Below, piece by piece: positions 1 to 10,040 of a DNA stretch of 64,000 nt. The notes under the pieces are model-generated. The model searched no databases and was not told the DNA's origin. It worked only from the letters and a program-made list of their open reading frames with translations. This stretch comes from Congeria kusceri (taxonomy: Eukaryota > Mollusca > Bivalvia > Myida > Dreissenidae), in NCBI GenBank assembly GCA_027627225.1, contig CM051030.1, forward strand, positions 1,178,001 to 1,242,000, given 5' to 3'. The stretch's first letter is position 1; every line of letters starts with the position of its first letter. A program made the translations under genes and the position numbers.

Positions 1-565
1 AAATTTTAAACGTTTCTTCAGGGTCAATATATAAGGCCACTGACCAAGTGTCATAACTCTGACATTTTCATTTCACATTTATTCGCTCAATTTCATGCAA
101 AACATGAACAAATTGAGGTCTTACAAAGATATTTACAATAAGAGGCTCTCTATAAATTATCAGTTACTGAAGAATAAGCGGTTGAGATGTTAGCAGTGCA
201 TGTTAGTCTGACAAGCGGTATAAACAATCGAGCGCGCTGTTCCGAGACAGCGCTTGTTAAGCTACTCTAATTATGGTAATTTTAAGTAGTCCGTTAAAAT
301 TTTAAATATACATGTATATATACATTGAATCAGCGTAACGACGAATAACAAAACAAGTACGCTTGCTATAAGAAATAGTAATATTTTATTTTGTAGTTAT
401 TTTCCTCTTAATGTGAAATATGTTCCATTTTCTTATTGAATAATTTCAGCAATATAAGTAGTCTTTAGTTGCTGACAACAGCAAGAGCTTTTTGCAGACC
501 GGAGCTCCATCCACTACCTCCACGCACTCGATGCGCATGCACATGAGACTGTTCAAGGACAGCAG
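1..565. other. Intergenic, fragments of dispersed repeats
   Basis: No gene is seen. Bases 1-60 (cttcagggtcaatatataag) resemble the repeat at 30,840-30,900, and bases 215-260 (the cgagcgcgctgt / acagcgcttgtta hairpin) resemble pieces near 12,830, 13,800 and 30,970. Bases 260-350 are a diverged copy of 3,480-3,560, so the flank of the foldback element is itself duplicated. Confidence 0.5.
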
Positions 566-2190
566 TATGGTGGCTGATTTCTGCCATGTCGTTTTGGCGT
601 GTTGGCGCCTTTGAAGGGCGCCAAAACGACAACACGCCAGAACGACAAATACCTGATTTGTCGTATCGGCGCGCATATTTATCGTTCTGGCGTGACGGCG
701 TGTTGGCGGCCTTCTAACGCGCCAACGCGCCACAACGATAAAATAAGGGAGACAATACGACAAATTTGTACGCGCCAGAACGACAACACGACACTTAAAT
801 ATCTCGTTATGGCGGTCCTTATTTGGCGTGTTGGCGCCTCAGATTTGTCGTTCTGACGTGTTGGCGGTTTGAAGGGCGCCAAAACGACAATACGCCAGAA
901 CGACAAATAAGCGCGCCGATACGACAATTATATGGTGGCTGATTTCTGCCATATCGTTCTGGCGTGTTGGCGCCTTTGAGGGGCGCCATCACGCCGACAC
1001 GCCTGAACGACAAATATACGCGCCGATACGACAAATAAAGGTACTTGTCGTTTTGGCGTGTCGGCGTGTTGGCGCCCTTCAAACGCGCCAACACGCCAGA
1101 ACGACAAAGTAAGAGCGCCAATACGACAAGTTTGTACCCGCCAGAACGACAACAAGACACATAAATCTCTCGTTCTGGTGCCCATTATTTGGCGTATTGG
1201 CGCCTCGGATTTGTCGTTCTGGCGTTCTGGCTGGTTTGAAGGACGCCAACGCGCCGACAAGCCAGAACGACAAAAAGCGCGCCGATACGAGAAATAAGGT
1301 ATTTGTCGTCCTTTCGTTTTGGCGTGCATGCTTAGCGGAAGGCGCCAACACGCCAAAACGAAAGGACGACAAATGTCTTAATTGTCGTATCGGCGAGCTT
1401 ATTTGTCGTTCTGGCGTGTTGTCGTTTTGGCGCCCTTCAAACCCGCCAGAACGACAAATCTAAGGCGCCAACACGCTAAATAAGGACCGCCATAACGAGA
1501 TATTTAAGTGTCGTGTTGTCGTTATGGCGCGTACAAATTTGTCGTATTGTCGCCCTTATTTTATCGTTGTGGCGCGTTGGCGCGTTAGAAGGCAGCCAAC
1601 ACGCCGTCACGCCAGAACGATAAATATGCGCGCCGATACGACAAATCAGGTATTTGTCGTTCTGGCGTGTTGTCGTTTTGGCGCCCTTCAAAGGCGCCAA
1701 CACGCCAAAACGACATGGCAGAAATCAGCCACCATACAATTAAGATATTTGTCGTCCTTTCGTTTTGGCGTGTTGGCGCCTTCCGCTAAGCATGTACGCC
1801 AAAACGAAAGGACGACAAATACCTTATTTCTCGTATCGGCGCGCTTTTTGTCGTTTTGGCTTGTCGGCGCGTTGGCGTCCTTCAAACCAGCCAGAACGCC
1901 AGAACGACAAATCCGAGGCGCCAATACGCCAAATAATGGGCACCAGAACGAGAGATTTATGTGTCTTGTTGTCGTTCTGGCGGGTACAAACTTGTCGTAT
2001 TGGCGCTCTTACTTTGTCGTTCTGGCGTGTTGGCGCGTTTGAAGGGCGCCAACACGCCGACACGCCAAAACGACAAGTACCTTTATTTGTCGTATGGGCG
2101 CGTATATTTGTCGTTCTTGCGTGTCGGCGTGTTGGCGCCCCTCAAAGGCGCCAACACGCCAGAACGATATGGCAGAATTCAGCCACCATA
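566..2190. mobile_element. Foldback-type element with interleaved inverted arms
   Basis: A CpG-rich block built from many short copies of a motif around TTTGTCGTTCTGGCG and its complement, in an otherwise AT-rich region. Four arms are seen: A (566 to about 928), B (931-1385), A' (about 1376-1736, inverted A, axis near 1151) and B' (1736-2190, inverted B, axis near 1560.5). The outer ends and the 931 and 1736 junctions all carry TATGGTGGCTGA followed by a ctgccat motif. ACAGCA occurs at both outer edges (559-564 and 2190-2195), a possible 6-bp target duplication. The overlapping open frames on both strands here are translations of the repeat, not genes. Foldback elements with repeat-rich inverted termini are a known class of non-autonomous DNA transposons; this assignment is inference. 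Confidence 0.7.
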
Positions 2191-2229
2191 CAGCACCGAC
2201 ACAACGAAAATCAAAATCAGAGTCTGATG

Positions 2230-2545
2230 CAGACGACAGCCCGAGGTAGGTGTTATTTTAGTAATGTGAATGAAAATTTTTCAGAGATTCGTGCTGGCAA
2301 ACAGAGCGGGATGAAGACAACAACCTTCGTTTGATGCGGACAACAGCCCGGTGCTGACAACATCCAGAGTTTGATGTAGACAACAGAGCCTGATGCTGAC
2401 AACAACCTTCATTTGATGCAGACAACAGAGCCTGATGCTGACAACAATCAGAGCTTGATGCAGGCAACAGAGCCCGATGCAGACAACAACCATCGTTAGA
2501 TGCAGACAACGGAGCCAGATGCAGATGACAATGGATGGCGACATT
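2230..2545. repeat. 42-bp minisatellite, (GAC/GAT)-rich
   Basis: Imperfect tandem units of 42 bp beginning gagcctgatgctgacaacaa, each made of two about 21-bp halves containing tgatgcagacaaca. At least four units are readable between 2385 and 2530. Reading frames through it give only low-complexity Cys/His/Leu-rich peptides. Confidence 0.75.
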
Positions 2546-3400
2546 AATCAAAGCTAAGTTTTTTTTTATATGTTTGATGAGAATTTCAGAGATTTATGGC
2601 GAAAAATAGTTCTATGACGACGACAATCGGAGGCCAATGCCGACGACTATCCTTGCTAGACGAAGACAACAGCTAGAAGGCAATGCCGAGGAAAACTAGT
2701 TAAGTATTATTTTATTTTTTTATATACTGTTTATGAGATTTTTCAGACGATGCAGGCGTCAAGGACAGCTTGTTGCCGCTGGCAGTCTGAGGTAGATGAC
2801 GACGACGATCTTGCCTCCATGACGACAATGACCAACGATGCATGCGCAAGAAATACATGAATGATAACATCAACTGATTTAAAACGCATGGTTGTAATTT
2901 CGAACCGTCCGTCCGTCAGGTATGTAATTCAAACTTCAAATACTTATTTAATATCAACGTCTCCACCAGGGAAAGCAACTCAAATAACTCTGTTCAGTTT
3001 TTGATACATTTATGCCCTTTTATATACGTAAACTTAAAAATGTTGGTTAAAGTTTTTCATAAAATCCAATTATCTTGAATATTATCGAAGGTTTTAATTG
3101 AAACTTAGAATACTTCTTAACTACCAACGTCTCCACCTGGGAAAGCAATCCCCTTCATTCTGATTTCGTTTTTGACAAAAGAGCATTATAGTGACAGCAC
3201 TTGTTTTTTACTATAAGAATATTGGCCGTGATTTGCGTAAAATCAGCGTTATATATATGTTGATAATGATATATATGTAGTACTGATGTAGACAATTTTA
3301 ATTTAGTTTAAACCTATTTATTTTAGCTCGATAAATGCGTATGCCTGATCTTATTGAGAAACTTTGACGTTCGTTTCCTGGGTAGAATCAGTGCGTGGTG
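2546..3400. other. Intergenic; repeated T-rich/tttcag modules and low-complexity DNA
   Basis: Three loosely similar modules occur near 2251, 2557 and 2703: a T-rich stretch, then gag/gaaatttttcag, then a (GAC)n-rich stretch. From 2900 to 3400 there are two diverged copies of a dispersed repeat (aacgtctccaccngggaaag at 2957 and 3126), the same family as 31,080-31,430. No gene is seen. Confidence 0.45.
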
Positions 3401-3404
3401 TCTT

Positions 3405-3476
3405 TGAGAAAGTAAGGGACCGAACTCGGGCCCTTCCGATTGCGAGGCGGAAATCGTATCCATTACGCCACTGCGA
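3405..3476 (-). repeat. tRNA-like SINE head (degenerate)
   Basis: On the minus strand there is a box-A-like TGGCGTAATGGATA, then a possible anticodon arm with a 7-base loop CTCGCAA, then a box-B-like GAGTTCGGTCCC. The acceptor stem does not pair and the T stem is imperfect, so it is not called a functional tRNA. Downstream on the minus strand ctacccaggaaacgaacgtc continues the SINE-like body to about 3365. Confidence 0.55.
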
Positions 3477-3479
3477 ACT

Positions 3480-4005
3480 TAGTCAATTTTAAGTGAATCG
3501 TTAAAACTTTACAATGTATTTATAGAGATAAATAACACAACGATTAATAACGAAGATCAACTTTATATATCTGTTCAAGGATAGCAGCGACACAGCGGAA
3601 ACCAACCGACCCAACGAGGATCAACGGTACCGGTAAATTTGTTGCATTTTTTCACTGTAATTCGAGGATTTGTGACTTTTATTCATTTTGCATATTAAAC
3701 TAAAAACAAATTGTGCTTATTTTTGTGGAATTGATAAAGTTTTTTATAAACTTAAAAATGGTATAAAAAAGGAGACAGGATATTTACTGTCGACTATATC
3801 GGGATAACATAAAGTCTGTAGAAATGAGTTGTACGTGTATTTATGAATTTACGTGAACATTTACAGTGACTGATAAACAATAAAGCAGAAAGTGATTCAT
3901 TAACAATACATACAAATAATGGTGATGATGGTGATTGTGTTTTGATAGTGCACTGTTTTGTTGTCATATTGCAATGATGCTTCTAGTGATGATATTGATG
4001 ACAGT
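3480..4005. other. Intergenic, AT-rich
   Basis: No gene seen. Bases 3480-3595 are a diverged duplicate of 260-560, sharing an ancestral ctgttcaaggayagcag segment; the foldback element sits at that segment in the first copy. Confidence 0.4.
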
Positions 4006-4009
4006 TGTC

Positions 4010-4215
4010 TCTTGACGATGTCGGCGACAAACAGCGGACTATGCTGGCAACAACCGGCGGATGATGCCGAAGACACAGCGGACGATGGCGGCGACTAGTA
4101 GCGGACTATGCCGGCAACAACCGGCGGACGATAGCGGCGACTCGCAGCGGATGATGGCGGTGACTAGCAGCGGACGATGGCGGTGACAAACAATGGACGA
4201 TACCGACGACGAACG
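4010..4215. repeat. About 23-bp minisatellite (agcggacgatggcggtgact)
   Basis: Imperfect tandem repeats of about 23 bp with consensus agcggacgatggcggtgact. The period is not a multiple of three and frames across it give no sensible protein. Confidence 0.6.
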
Positions 4216-4399
4216 AAAATGGTAATTTTGTACGTGTATTTTCAAGAATTCGCGTGAAATACTGCTTCGTTAAGAAAACGATCGATTACCAATGATTTAC
4301 AGGGTCATAAGATGTTGTAAGAATGCGATGCCACGCAAAATATGATTGCATGTTTGTACAATATTTGACAACCACTCACAATAAAGCACGGTTTCATAC

Positions 4400-4510
4400 T
4401 GTTGATGATGTTGATGATGATGATGATGATGATGATTGTGTTGATGGTGGTGTTGATGATGAGGAGGAGGAGGAGGAAGAGGAGAATGACGATGATGATG
4501 ATGATGAATG
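4400..4510. repeat. Compound microsatellite (GAT)n/(GAG)n
   Basis: Runs of gat, gag/gaa and gat again. They give Asp/Glu-only peptides on plus and Ile-only peptides on minus. Simple repeat, not a gene. Confidence 0.9.
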
Positions 4511-4947
4511 ACAATTTTTATTATGCATACAAACGAAAGTCGATATTATTGTAGATCTAATTTCTTTTTGCAGAAATGCCCTGAATGGAAAAGCAGAACT
4601 GAGTTATCAACAAGATGAACACTACGTGAATGGTACAACAACAAAAATTCTGTGACTCTTCGAAAATGTAACGGAACAACACATAATCGATACGTATAAA
4701 CCGACAGACAGATAATATTATTTACGCATTTTAACCTTGGACCTTATTTCAGAATCATCTTAAGTAAAATCTTATCCTAAACATATTTTTCATAAAAAAT
4801 TGATTTCACATTGAAATGACATGGTGTATTAATTGTCAACGTATTAAATTAACTATTGTTTACTTAATTGTAACGGGATTAATGTAGTTTTCACAAATAT
4901 TACATTACAAATATTGGAAAAAGTAAAATATGTTCAGATAAACTTCA

Positions 4948-5210
4948 GGCCCCGTGTTCATAAAGGATCAGTTTCAGGATCAACATCAATCTTAGCTGAT
5001 CTTGATCTTCCAGCTCAACTGAACCGAATCTGAAAAATATTTCATTTTTGAAATAACTTTTTGATTAAAATCTTCATATCAGATAGAAACGTACGCTAAC
5101 AGGAGTTCATACTCTTGTATAATATATATATATATATATAATATATATATTTGATCAAAAATTTAAATCGATCCAGCTTTTTAGTGAACATCAATGTTGA
5201 ACACGGGGTC
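4948..5210. mobile_element. MITE-like element with GGCCCCGTGTTC ends
   Basis: Left end GGCCCCGTGTTCATAAAGGATC, right end TTGAACACGGGGTC, which are inverted with one mismatch in the first bases. The inside is AT-rich and has a (TA)n run near 5120-5148. No transposase. Similar end sequences recur at 9181-9291. Confidence 0.55.
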
Positions 5211-5463
5211 AGATGTTTCTGGAATACTGACCCAGTACATAGTACATAGCTATATAAACATCATACATTTTATAATACTCGTAATTAACGCATCATTGGG
5301 AACATTTATGTTAGACTTGTGACATTACATTAGGAAAATGTTCTTAACTTTTTTTGGCTAACAAATTTGGATTCTAAACTGAAACGACTGGAAATAACAT
5401 GAATATTGCAAATATTGACAACTTTGTATGCATTGGTTAAAAGCTTTTTATAGACGGATTGTA

Positions 5464-6148
5464 CACCAAAACCCCGCTTTACGACCACCTCGATTTTACG
5501 ACCACCCCGCTTAAGCGGACACCTTTTAAAAGACCCGATTGTTTTCTTATATATTTAAATGGTTGCAAACCCCGATTTTACGGGCACCCCGCTATTCCGT
5601 ATTACGACCACTAATCGCAGACCGAAAGTACCAACTACTTCTCAAAATAACCCGTTATTGGGACCAGTGTCATTTGGTCGTTGACATCGTCAGTTAACTA
5701 CATATGTCGTGGAAATAACCAACTGCTAAAGCGGTATAAAAGGAGGGTGTGAAACACAATGGTACAAATGTTTTGATAAGGGATTAACAAATCGACTGTG
5801 TATTAGATTACGTTAATTGACACTAGCTGACAGCCAGTGGGTAACACTGATGAATGCTGAACCTTAAATGGACTTAGTCAAATAAAGTTTTAATTAATTT
5901 CCGACTTAATGTTAAGTTCATATTCATAATATAAGTTACATAATTTGTATTCAATAAAATTTATTTATTGAAAACAAATCAGAAATTTCGTCTGTTCAAT
6001 ATTCATTATTTTCAGTAAAACTTAAAATTATACAGACGTATGCATGTACTGGTTCGGTGATCTGCCGTACCTCGATAATACGACCACCCCGCTATAAAGA
6101 CCGCTTTTATTAAGACCCCCAAGTTGTCGTATTAGCGGGGTTTTACTG
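5464..6148. mobile_element. pogo/Tigger-like non-autonomous element, TA duplication
   Basis: The ends are inverted: CACCAAAACCCCGCT at the left and the complement of CAGTAAAACCCCGCTAATAC at the right. TA is duplicated immediately outside (5462-5463 and 6149-6150). Subterminal cgaccaccccgct motifs recur just inside both ends. The CAGTnnAACCCCGC-type end plus TA duplication is typical of the pogo/Tigger branch of Tc1-mariner. At 685 bp with no long frame, it has no transposase. Confidence 0.7.
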
Positions 6149-6153
6149 TATAG

Positions 6154-6416
6154 ATGTGGCGCGTCGTGGGAAAACCGGACTTAATGCATGTGCGTATAGT
6201 GTCGTCCCGGATTAGCCTGTGCAGTCCGCACAGGCTAATCCGGGATGGCACTTTCCGCTTTTATGGTATTTTCTGTTTCAAGGAAGTCTCTTCTAAACAT
6301 AAATTCACTGTAGGCGGAAAGTGCCGTCCTGGATTAGCCTGTGCGGACTGCACAGGCTAATCCCGGACAACACTTTACGCACATGCATTAAGTCCGGTTC
6401 CCACGACGCGCCACAT
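6154..6416 (+). mobile_element. Foldback MITE (GGATTAGCCTGTGCAGTCCG family), copy 1
   Basis: Outer inverted ends ATGTGGCGCGTCGTGGGAA at the left and its complement at the right. Two internal palindromes of the type GGATTAGCCTGTGC/GCACAGGCTAATCC flank a unique centre (tctgtttcaaggaagtctc). It lies directly beside the pogo-like element. Further copies are at 16,346 and 54,938. The open frames here are palindrome translations. Confidence 0.85.
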
Positions 6417-6515
6417 ATATGTTTGTCTGTACACGTGTTGTATATATATTTTTCTATAGACGTGTTAATTAATAGAGCTCTGGCATTTATGATATTCAAT
6501 AGTTGTAATAACACT
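6417..6515. other. Short AT-rich spacer
   Basis: No feature is seen between the MITE and the next dispersed repeat. Confidence 0.4.
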
Positions 6516-7000
6516 TTTAGCTCACCTGACCACAACGTGCTCATGGTGAGCTTTAATGGTCGCTTGTTTGTCCGTTGTCTGTCGTCCGTCAACATTGTCA
6601 TTAAAACAACATCTCTTCCTAAACTGCACGGCAGATTTTTACCAAACTTCCGGTCTGCTGCATATGAAGGTCACCAGAGCTAAACATAAAATTATGTTTA
6701 AAAAGTGAAAACTTAAAAAAAACCATCTTCTCTGAAACCGCAAGGCTCGGAGCTTTCATATTTGGTATGTGACATCCTCTAGTGGTCCTCTGAAACGTGT
6801 GTTCAAATTGTGCCCCTTGCCACGATAAGATAAAACTTGCCACGCCCTGGGAGTCACAGGGTTTATGTAGACTGAAATAGTAAAATGACTTTGAAAAATC
6901 TTCTCCTCTGAAACCGCATGGCCCAGAATTGTCGTATTGTGTATGTAATATTGTATAGTGGTCCTCTACAAATAATAAACAAAATTGTAGTAACAATAAA
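6516..7000 (+). repeat. Dispersed repeat with AGCTCACC...GGTGAGCT hairpin
   Basis: Begins with an inverted pair AGCTCACC (6519) / GGTGAGCT (6545), then a (gtccgtt)-type tract, then two tandem modules (cttctctgaaaccgcaaggc near 6727 and cctctgaaaccgcatggccc near 6903). I recognise this type as a common bivalve repeat; no coding function is supported. Confidence 0.6.
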
Positions 7001-7310
7001 TAAATAAATAAGTCGGCTAAGCAAGGAGACCAGATGGCCCGAGTAGTTGCTGTGAGAGTGTGGGGAGACTTGGGAGAGAGGTGTGGTTAGTGTGGTGTAG
7101 GGTAGTGTAGGGTAGACGGTGCCTTTGGTCTGGCTAGCCTTGTATGCCGATGAAAAAATAAATATTTTAAACGATTTAAATCAGTAGGAAGTCAATATGT
7201 AACAATATTAAATAAATTATTTAATAACAAAAAGCGGTCAAAATAAGAGATTAAATATAAAAACAAAGTAACTAAAAGGTTCAAGTTAAAATAAAATAAA
7301 ATGATTTTGT
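7001..7310. other. Intergenic, simple-sequence rich
   Basis: Contains an aaat run at 6996-7010 and a g/t-rich tract at 7050-7115 (gtgtggtgtagggtagtgta). No gene. Confidence 0.4.
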
Positions 7311-7900
7311 TAAATGCTGCAGCTGCTGCTGCTGCTAAAACTCCTGCTGCTGCAGCTGTTCCTGCTTCTACCCCTGCAACTACTGCCGCTGCTGCGACTG
7401 CTGCTGCTACTGTTGAAACCGCTACTTATGCTATAGTTATACTATAAGGGGCTGCGAGATCAGCGATCCGTGCTTTCCTCGTTTAATGTGTCATTTTGTG
7501 AAAGTTATTTCCCTTAGAGACCGGAATGAAAGGTGGACATGACTACAGCAGCTACTACTGCGTCTGCCGCTGCTTCTACTACTGCTGCTTATATTGATGT
7601 TGCTCGTAGAAGCTGTGGCTACTTTTACTACTGCTACTGATGCATCTGCTGCGGCTGCTTCTGTTACTATTTAATGCAGTTACTGCTGCTGCACTGATGC
7701 GGCGGCTACTGCTGCGACTGCTTATATTACTACTGCCGTTATTCACTTACAATTCTTCTATGTATACTACCACTACTCTTACTACTACTAACACTATCAC
7801 CATAACTACTATCACCAGAACTACCATCGCTACCACTATCACTTCACATGCTACTATTACAATTACTGCTGGTGCTACCTTGTTGTTGTTGTTGTTATAA
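7311..7900. repeat. Degenerate (GCT/ACT)n trinucleotide-rich tract
   Basis: Two blocks (7311-7435 and 7540-7895) of gct, act and tgc triplets. They open frames coding mainly Ala/Thr or Leu/Thr runs, including a 48-codon Ala-rich frame at 7301-7447. Composition and lack of any splice context argue for microsatellite decay rather than protein. Confidence 0.75.
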
Positions 7901-8119
7901 TTGTATTGATGCTGCTGATAATTTTACTTTTCTCAGCTACAGATTCTTGTGTTAATTGATTCCATAAATACTTTAATTATTACATTAGATGTTTGTGTTT
8001 ATTTGATACTGTTCCATTATATTCGTGTTTAGCTTGTTAACTTAAAGAAACTATTTTTTTTACCTCCACTTAAGTGGTTATATTGCTGCCAATATTGGTT
8101 TGGTTGTTCGTTTGTTTAA

Positions 8120-8280
8120 GAAACAATTTTCGATTTAGAGTTGCTTATCGGCAAATAAACAACGAGTTGGAGTTCGGATGCGTAGGAATTAAACCACGAG
8201 GACGTAAGCCTGAGAGGATTAATATGCCGCATCAGAACTACTAATCGGTGTTTATTAGCCAATACACAACGATCATGCGA
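8120..8280. repeat. 150-bp palindromic repeat, copy 1
   Basis: Left side gcttatcggcaaataaacaacg, right side an imperfect complement ending ttagccaatacacaacgat, with ggatgcgtaggaatt / atgccgcatcagaac inside. Diverged copy of the elements at 8728 and 9895. The bases just to its right (to 8440) are shared with 8880-9020, so a larger element surrounds the palindrome. Confidence 0.55.
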
Positions 8281-8725
8281 TAATTATTTCGATTCTAACA
8301 TGACCTGACAACATTTTCTGCAATTACAGTGCGAATTATATTTTACAGTTTTCGGAACTATTTTTTTCGGGTTGTGGATTAGTTGTTTAACAACGGTGAA
8401 ATTTGTTCTTGGTCTATAGAAAACTCTGCGCGTGTCATGATATAATCATTAATTAGCACCTTTAAACGATTTTTGTACGATTGGATTTGCATGCAATTTT
8501 CCGGAAGGTTGGTAATGAACAATGAATAAATGGTTAGATTTTGGCGGTGATTCGGATCACTGTCTGGATCTAGGATTTTACTAAGGATTCCTTATAAATG
8601 GGAAATGGGGCAAGGAAGATCACCTATTACTAAATAATTCAATTGTTAAGTACGGTTATCCGTAGTTTGCGCTAGTGCTTTCTAGTTGGCATTGAAATTG
8701 AAGTGTTTAATAAAGACATACTTTT
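8281..8725. other. Dispersed-repeat flank, no gene
   Basis: Bases 8290-8440 (tgacctgacaacattttctg and following) recur near 9608-9680 and, diverged, at 8880-9010. The rest is AT-rich without a gene. Confidence 0.4.
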
Positions 8726-8727
8726 CG

Positions 8728-8875
8728 ATTTTTCCTTGTTTATCGGCCAATAAACAACTATTTGGAGTTGGGATGCGTAGGAATTGAACCACGAGGGCGT
8801 TAGCCCGAGTTGTTTAATAGCCACGCATCAGAATGACAAATAGTTGTTTATTGGCCGATAAACAACGATAATGCG
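8728..8875. repeat. 150-bp palindromic repeat, copy 2 (best preserved)
   Basis: Nearly self-complementary: the left tgtttatcggccaataaaca is mirrored at the right by tgtttattggccgataaaca, with gatgcgtaggaatt against gccacgcatcagaa inside. The short arm tatcggccaata is itself a palindrome. Probable foldback MITE or recombination product. Confidence 0.65.
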
Positions 8876-9180
8876 TAATGTATTTTTGCAATTGTATTTG
8901 GAACTACGTTTACTATGCTCGGCTAAGAATCGGAACTACTTTTTGCGTGGTTTATGGTTTAGTTTAACAACGATAATTGTGTTCGTTGTCTTTAGAAAAC
9001 ATTAGCGAGTATCTTGTTAAAATAATGCATTAGCGTTTGTGAGCACAATTTCTGTTCTAACTGACTGTTGGTTATTTTTCGCTTTTATATGTTAATAAGA
9101 AACTTTCAGTTAATATAGCCTGCCATGTTAATACTATGTTGACTTTAAACAAAATGGTATATGCTTTTAAATAAACGTCT

Positions 9181-9291
9181 GGGGCCGTATTCCAGAAACA
9201 TCTTATGTTAATGTTTCAAAAAGTCAGATACGATTTTGATTTTATGGTTAAGGATTAGATATTACTTAAGAAGTTTCTGGAACACGGCCCC
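9181..9291. mobile_element. Short MITE with GGGGCCGTATTCCAGAAAC ends
   Basis: Left GGGGCCGTATTCCAGAAAC is matched at the right by the complement of GTTTCTGGAACACGGCCCC (one insertion/mismatch), 111 bp overall. Non-coding. The gttaatgt/gattagatattac interior is unremarkable. Confidence 0.65.
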
Positions 9292-9530
9292 ATATAGCAC
9301 ACTTCGTTTTAGATAGCTTCCATTGTTAAGTTATTTTTTCTCTGGTATATTTAAATGAAACTTGGTATTTATCTGAAACATTCTCGTTTATACATCAAGC
9401 TTGTGAAATAAAAGCTGATAAAAAACTATTGTGTGTTTATATGATATTAAAATAAATATTTTAAATATATTTAAAAACAAACACAAAGTTTGTCTTTCAT
9501 TGGACTTCGCTGTCTCGAGACCAAATAATG
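9292..9530. other. Intergenic AT-rich
   Basis: Nothing recognised. Confidence 0.35.
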
Positions 9531-9532
9531 TT

Positions 9533-10040
9533 CGATTTTGAGTTAATTGTTTATCTGTAAATAAACAACGATTTACAGTTGTGATGCGTATGACTTAAAT
9601 GATGTAACATGACCGGACAACATTCTGATATTACAATGCGAACTATATTTGACAGTTTCGGAACTACCTTTTTGAGTTGCTTATTGGCAACTAAACAACG
9701 GAAATTTTGTTTAGAAGATGGTTTTTATTATATTCTAACATTGATACTCGCTAATGTTTCTATAGTCGAAGAACAAAATAAACTACGCAATATACAACGC
9801 TAAAAGTCCCGATTCTGAACGGAGCAAAGTAAAAAGTAGTTCCATTTACAATTGTGAAAATGTCAAATCCTGTTAGAATTGAAATAATGTTCGCATTATC
9901 GTTGTTTATTGGCCAATAAACAACTCTTTGTCGTTCTGATGCGTGGCTATTAAACAACTCTGGCTAACGCCCTCGTCGTTTAATTTCTACAAATCAGAAC
10001 TCCAAATCGTTGTTTATTGGCCGATAAACAACGATAAAGC
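9533..10040. repeat. Half copy and inverted full copy of the 150-bp palindromic repeat
   Basis: A half palindrome at 9533-9600 and a full copy at 9895-10040 (tgtttattggccaataaaca to tgtttattggccgataaaca). They are joined by the family's flank in opposite orientations: tgaccggacaacattctgat and following at 9608, and its reverse towards 9880. The small open frames at 9609-9957 arise from this repeat. Confidence 0.6.

Noticed and set aside
446..2334. Overlapping open frames of 75-189 codons on both strands
   Set aside because: They translate the inverted repeats of the foldback element; the same peptides appear on opposite strands of A/A' and B/B'.
3405..3476. Functional tRNA gene
   Set aside because: Box A and B are present but acceptor and T stems do not pair; SINE head more likely. 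The same holds for 43,718-43,794 and 52,290-52,362.
4305..4514. Ile-rich and Asp/Glu-rich proteins
   Set aside because: Pure translations of a (GAT)n/(GAG)n microsatellite.
6154..6683. Frames of 68-120 codons around 6.3 kb
   Set aside because: They run through the foldback MITE palindromes and the AGCTCACC repeat; similar frames recur at the other MITE copy (16.3 kb).
7640..7900. Leu/Thr-rich 86-codon protein
   Set aside because: Low-complexity trinucleotide tract without conserved or functional motif.
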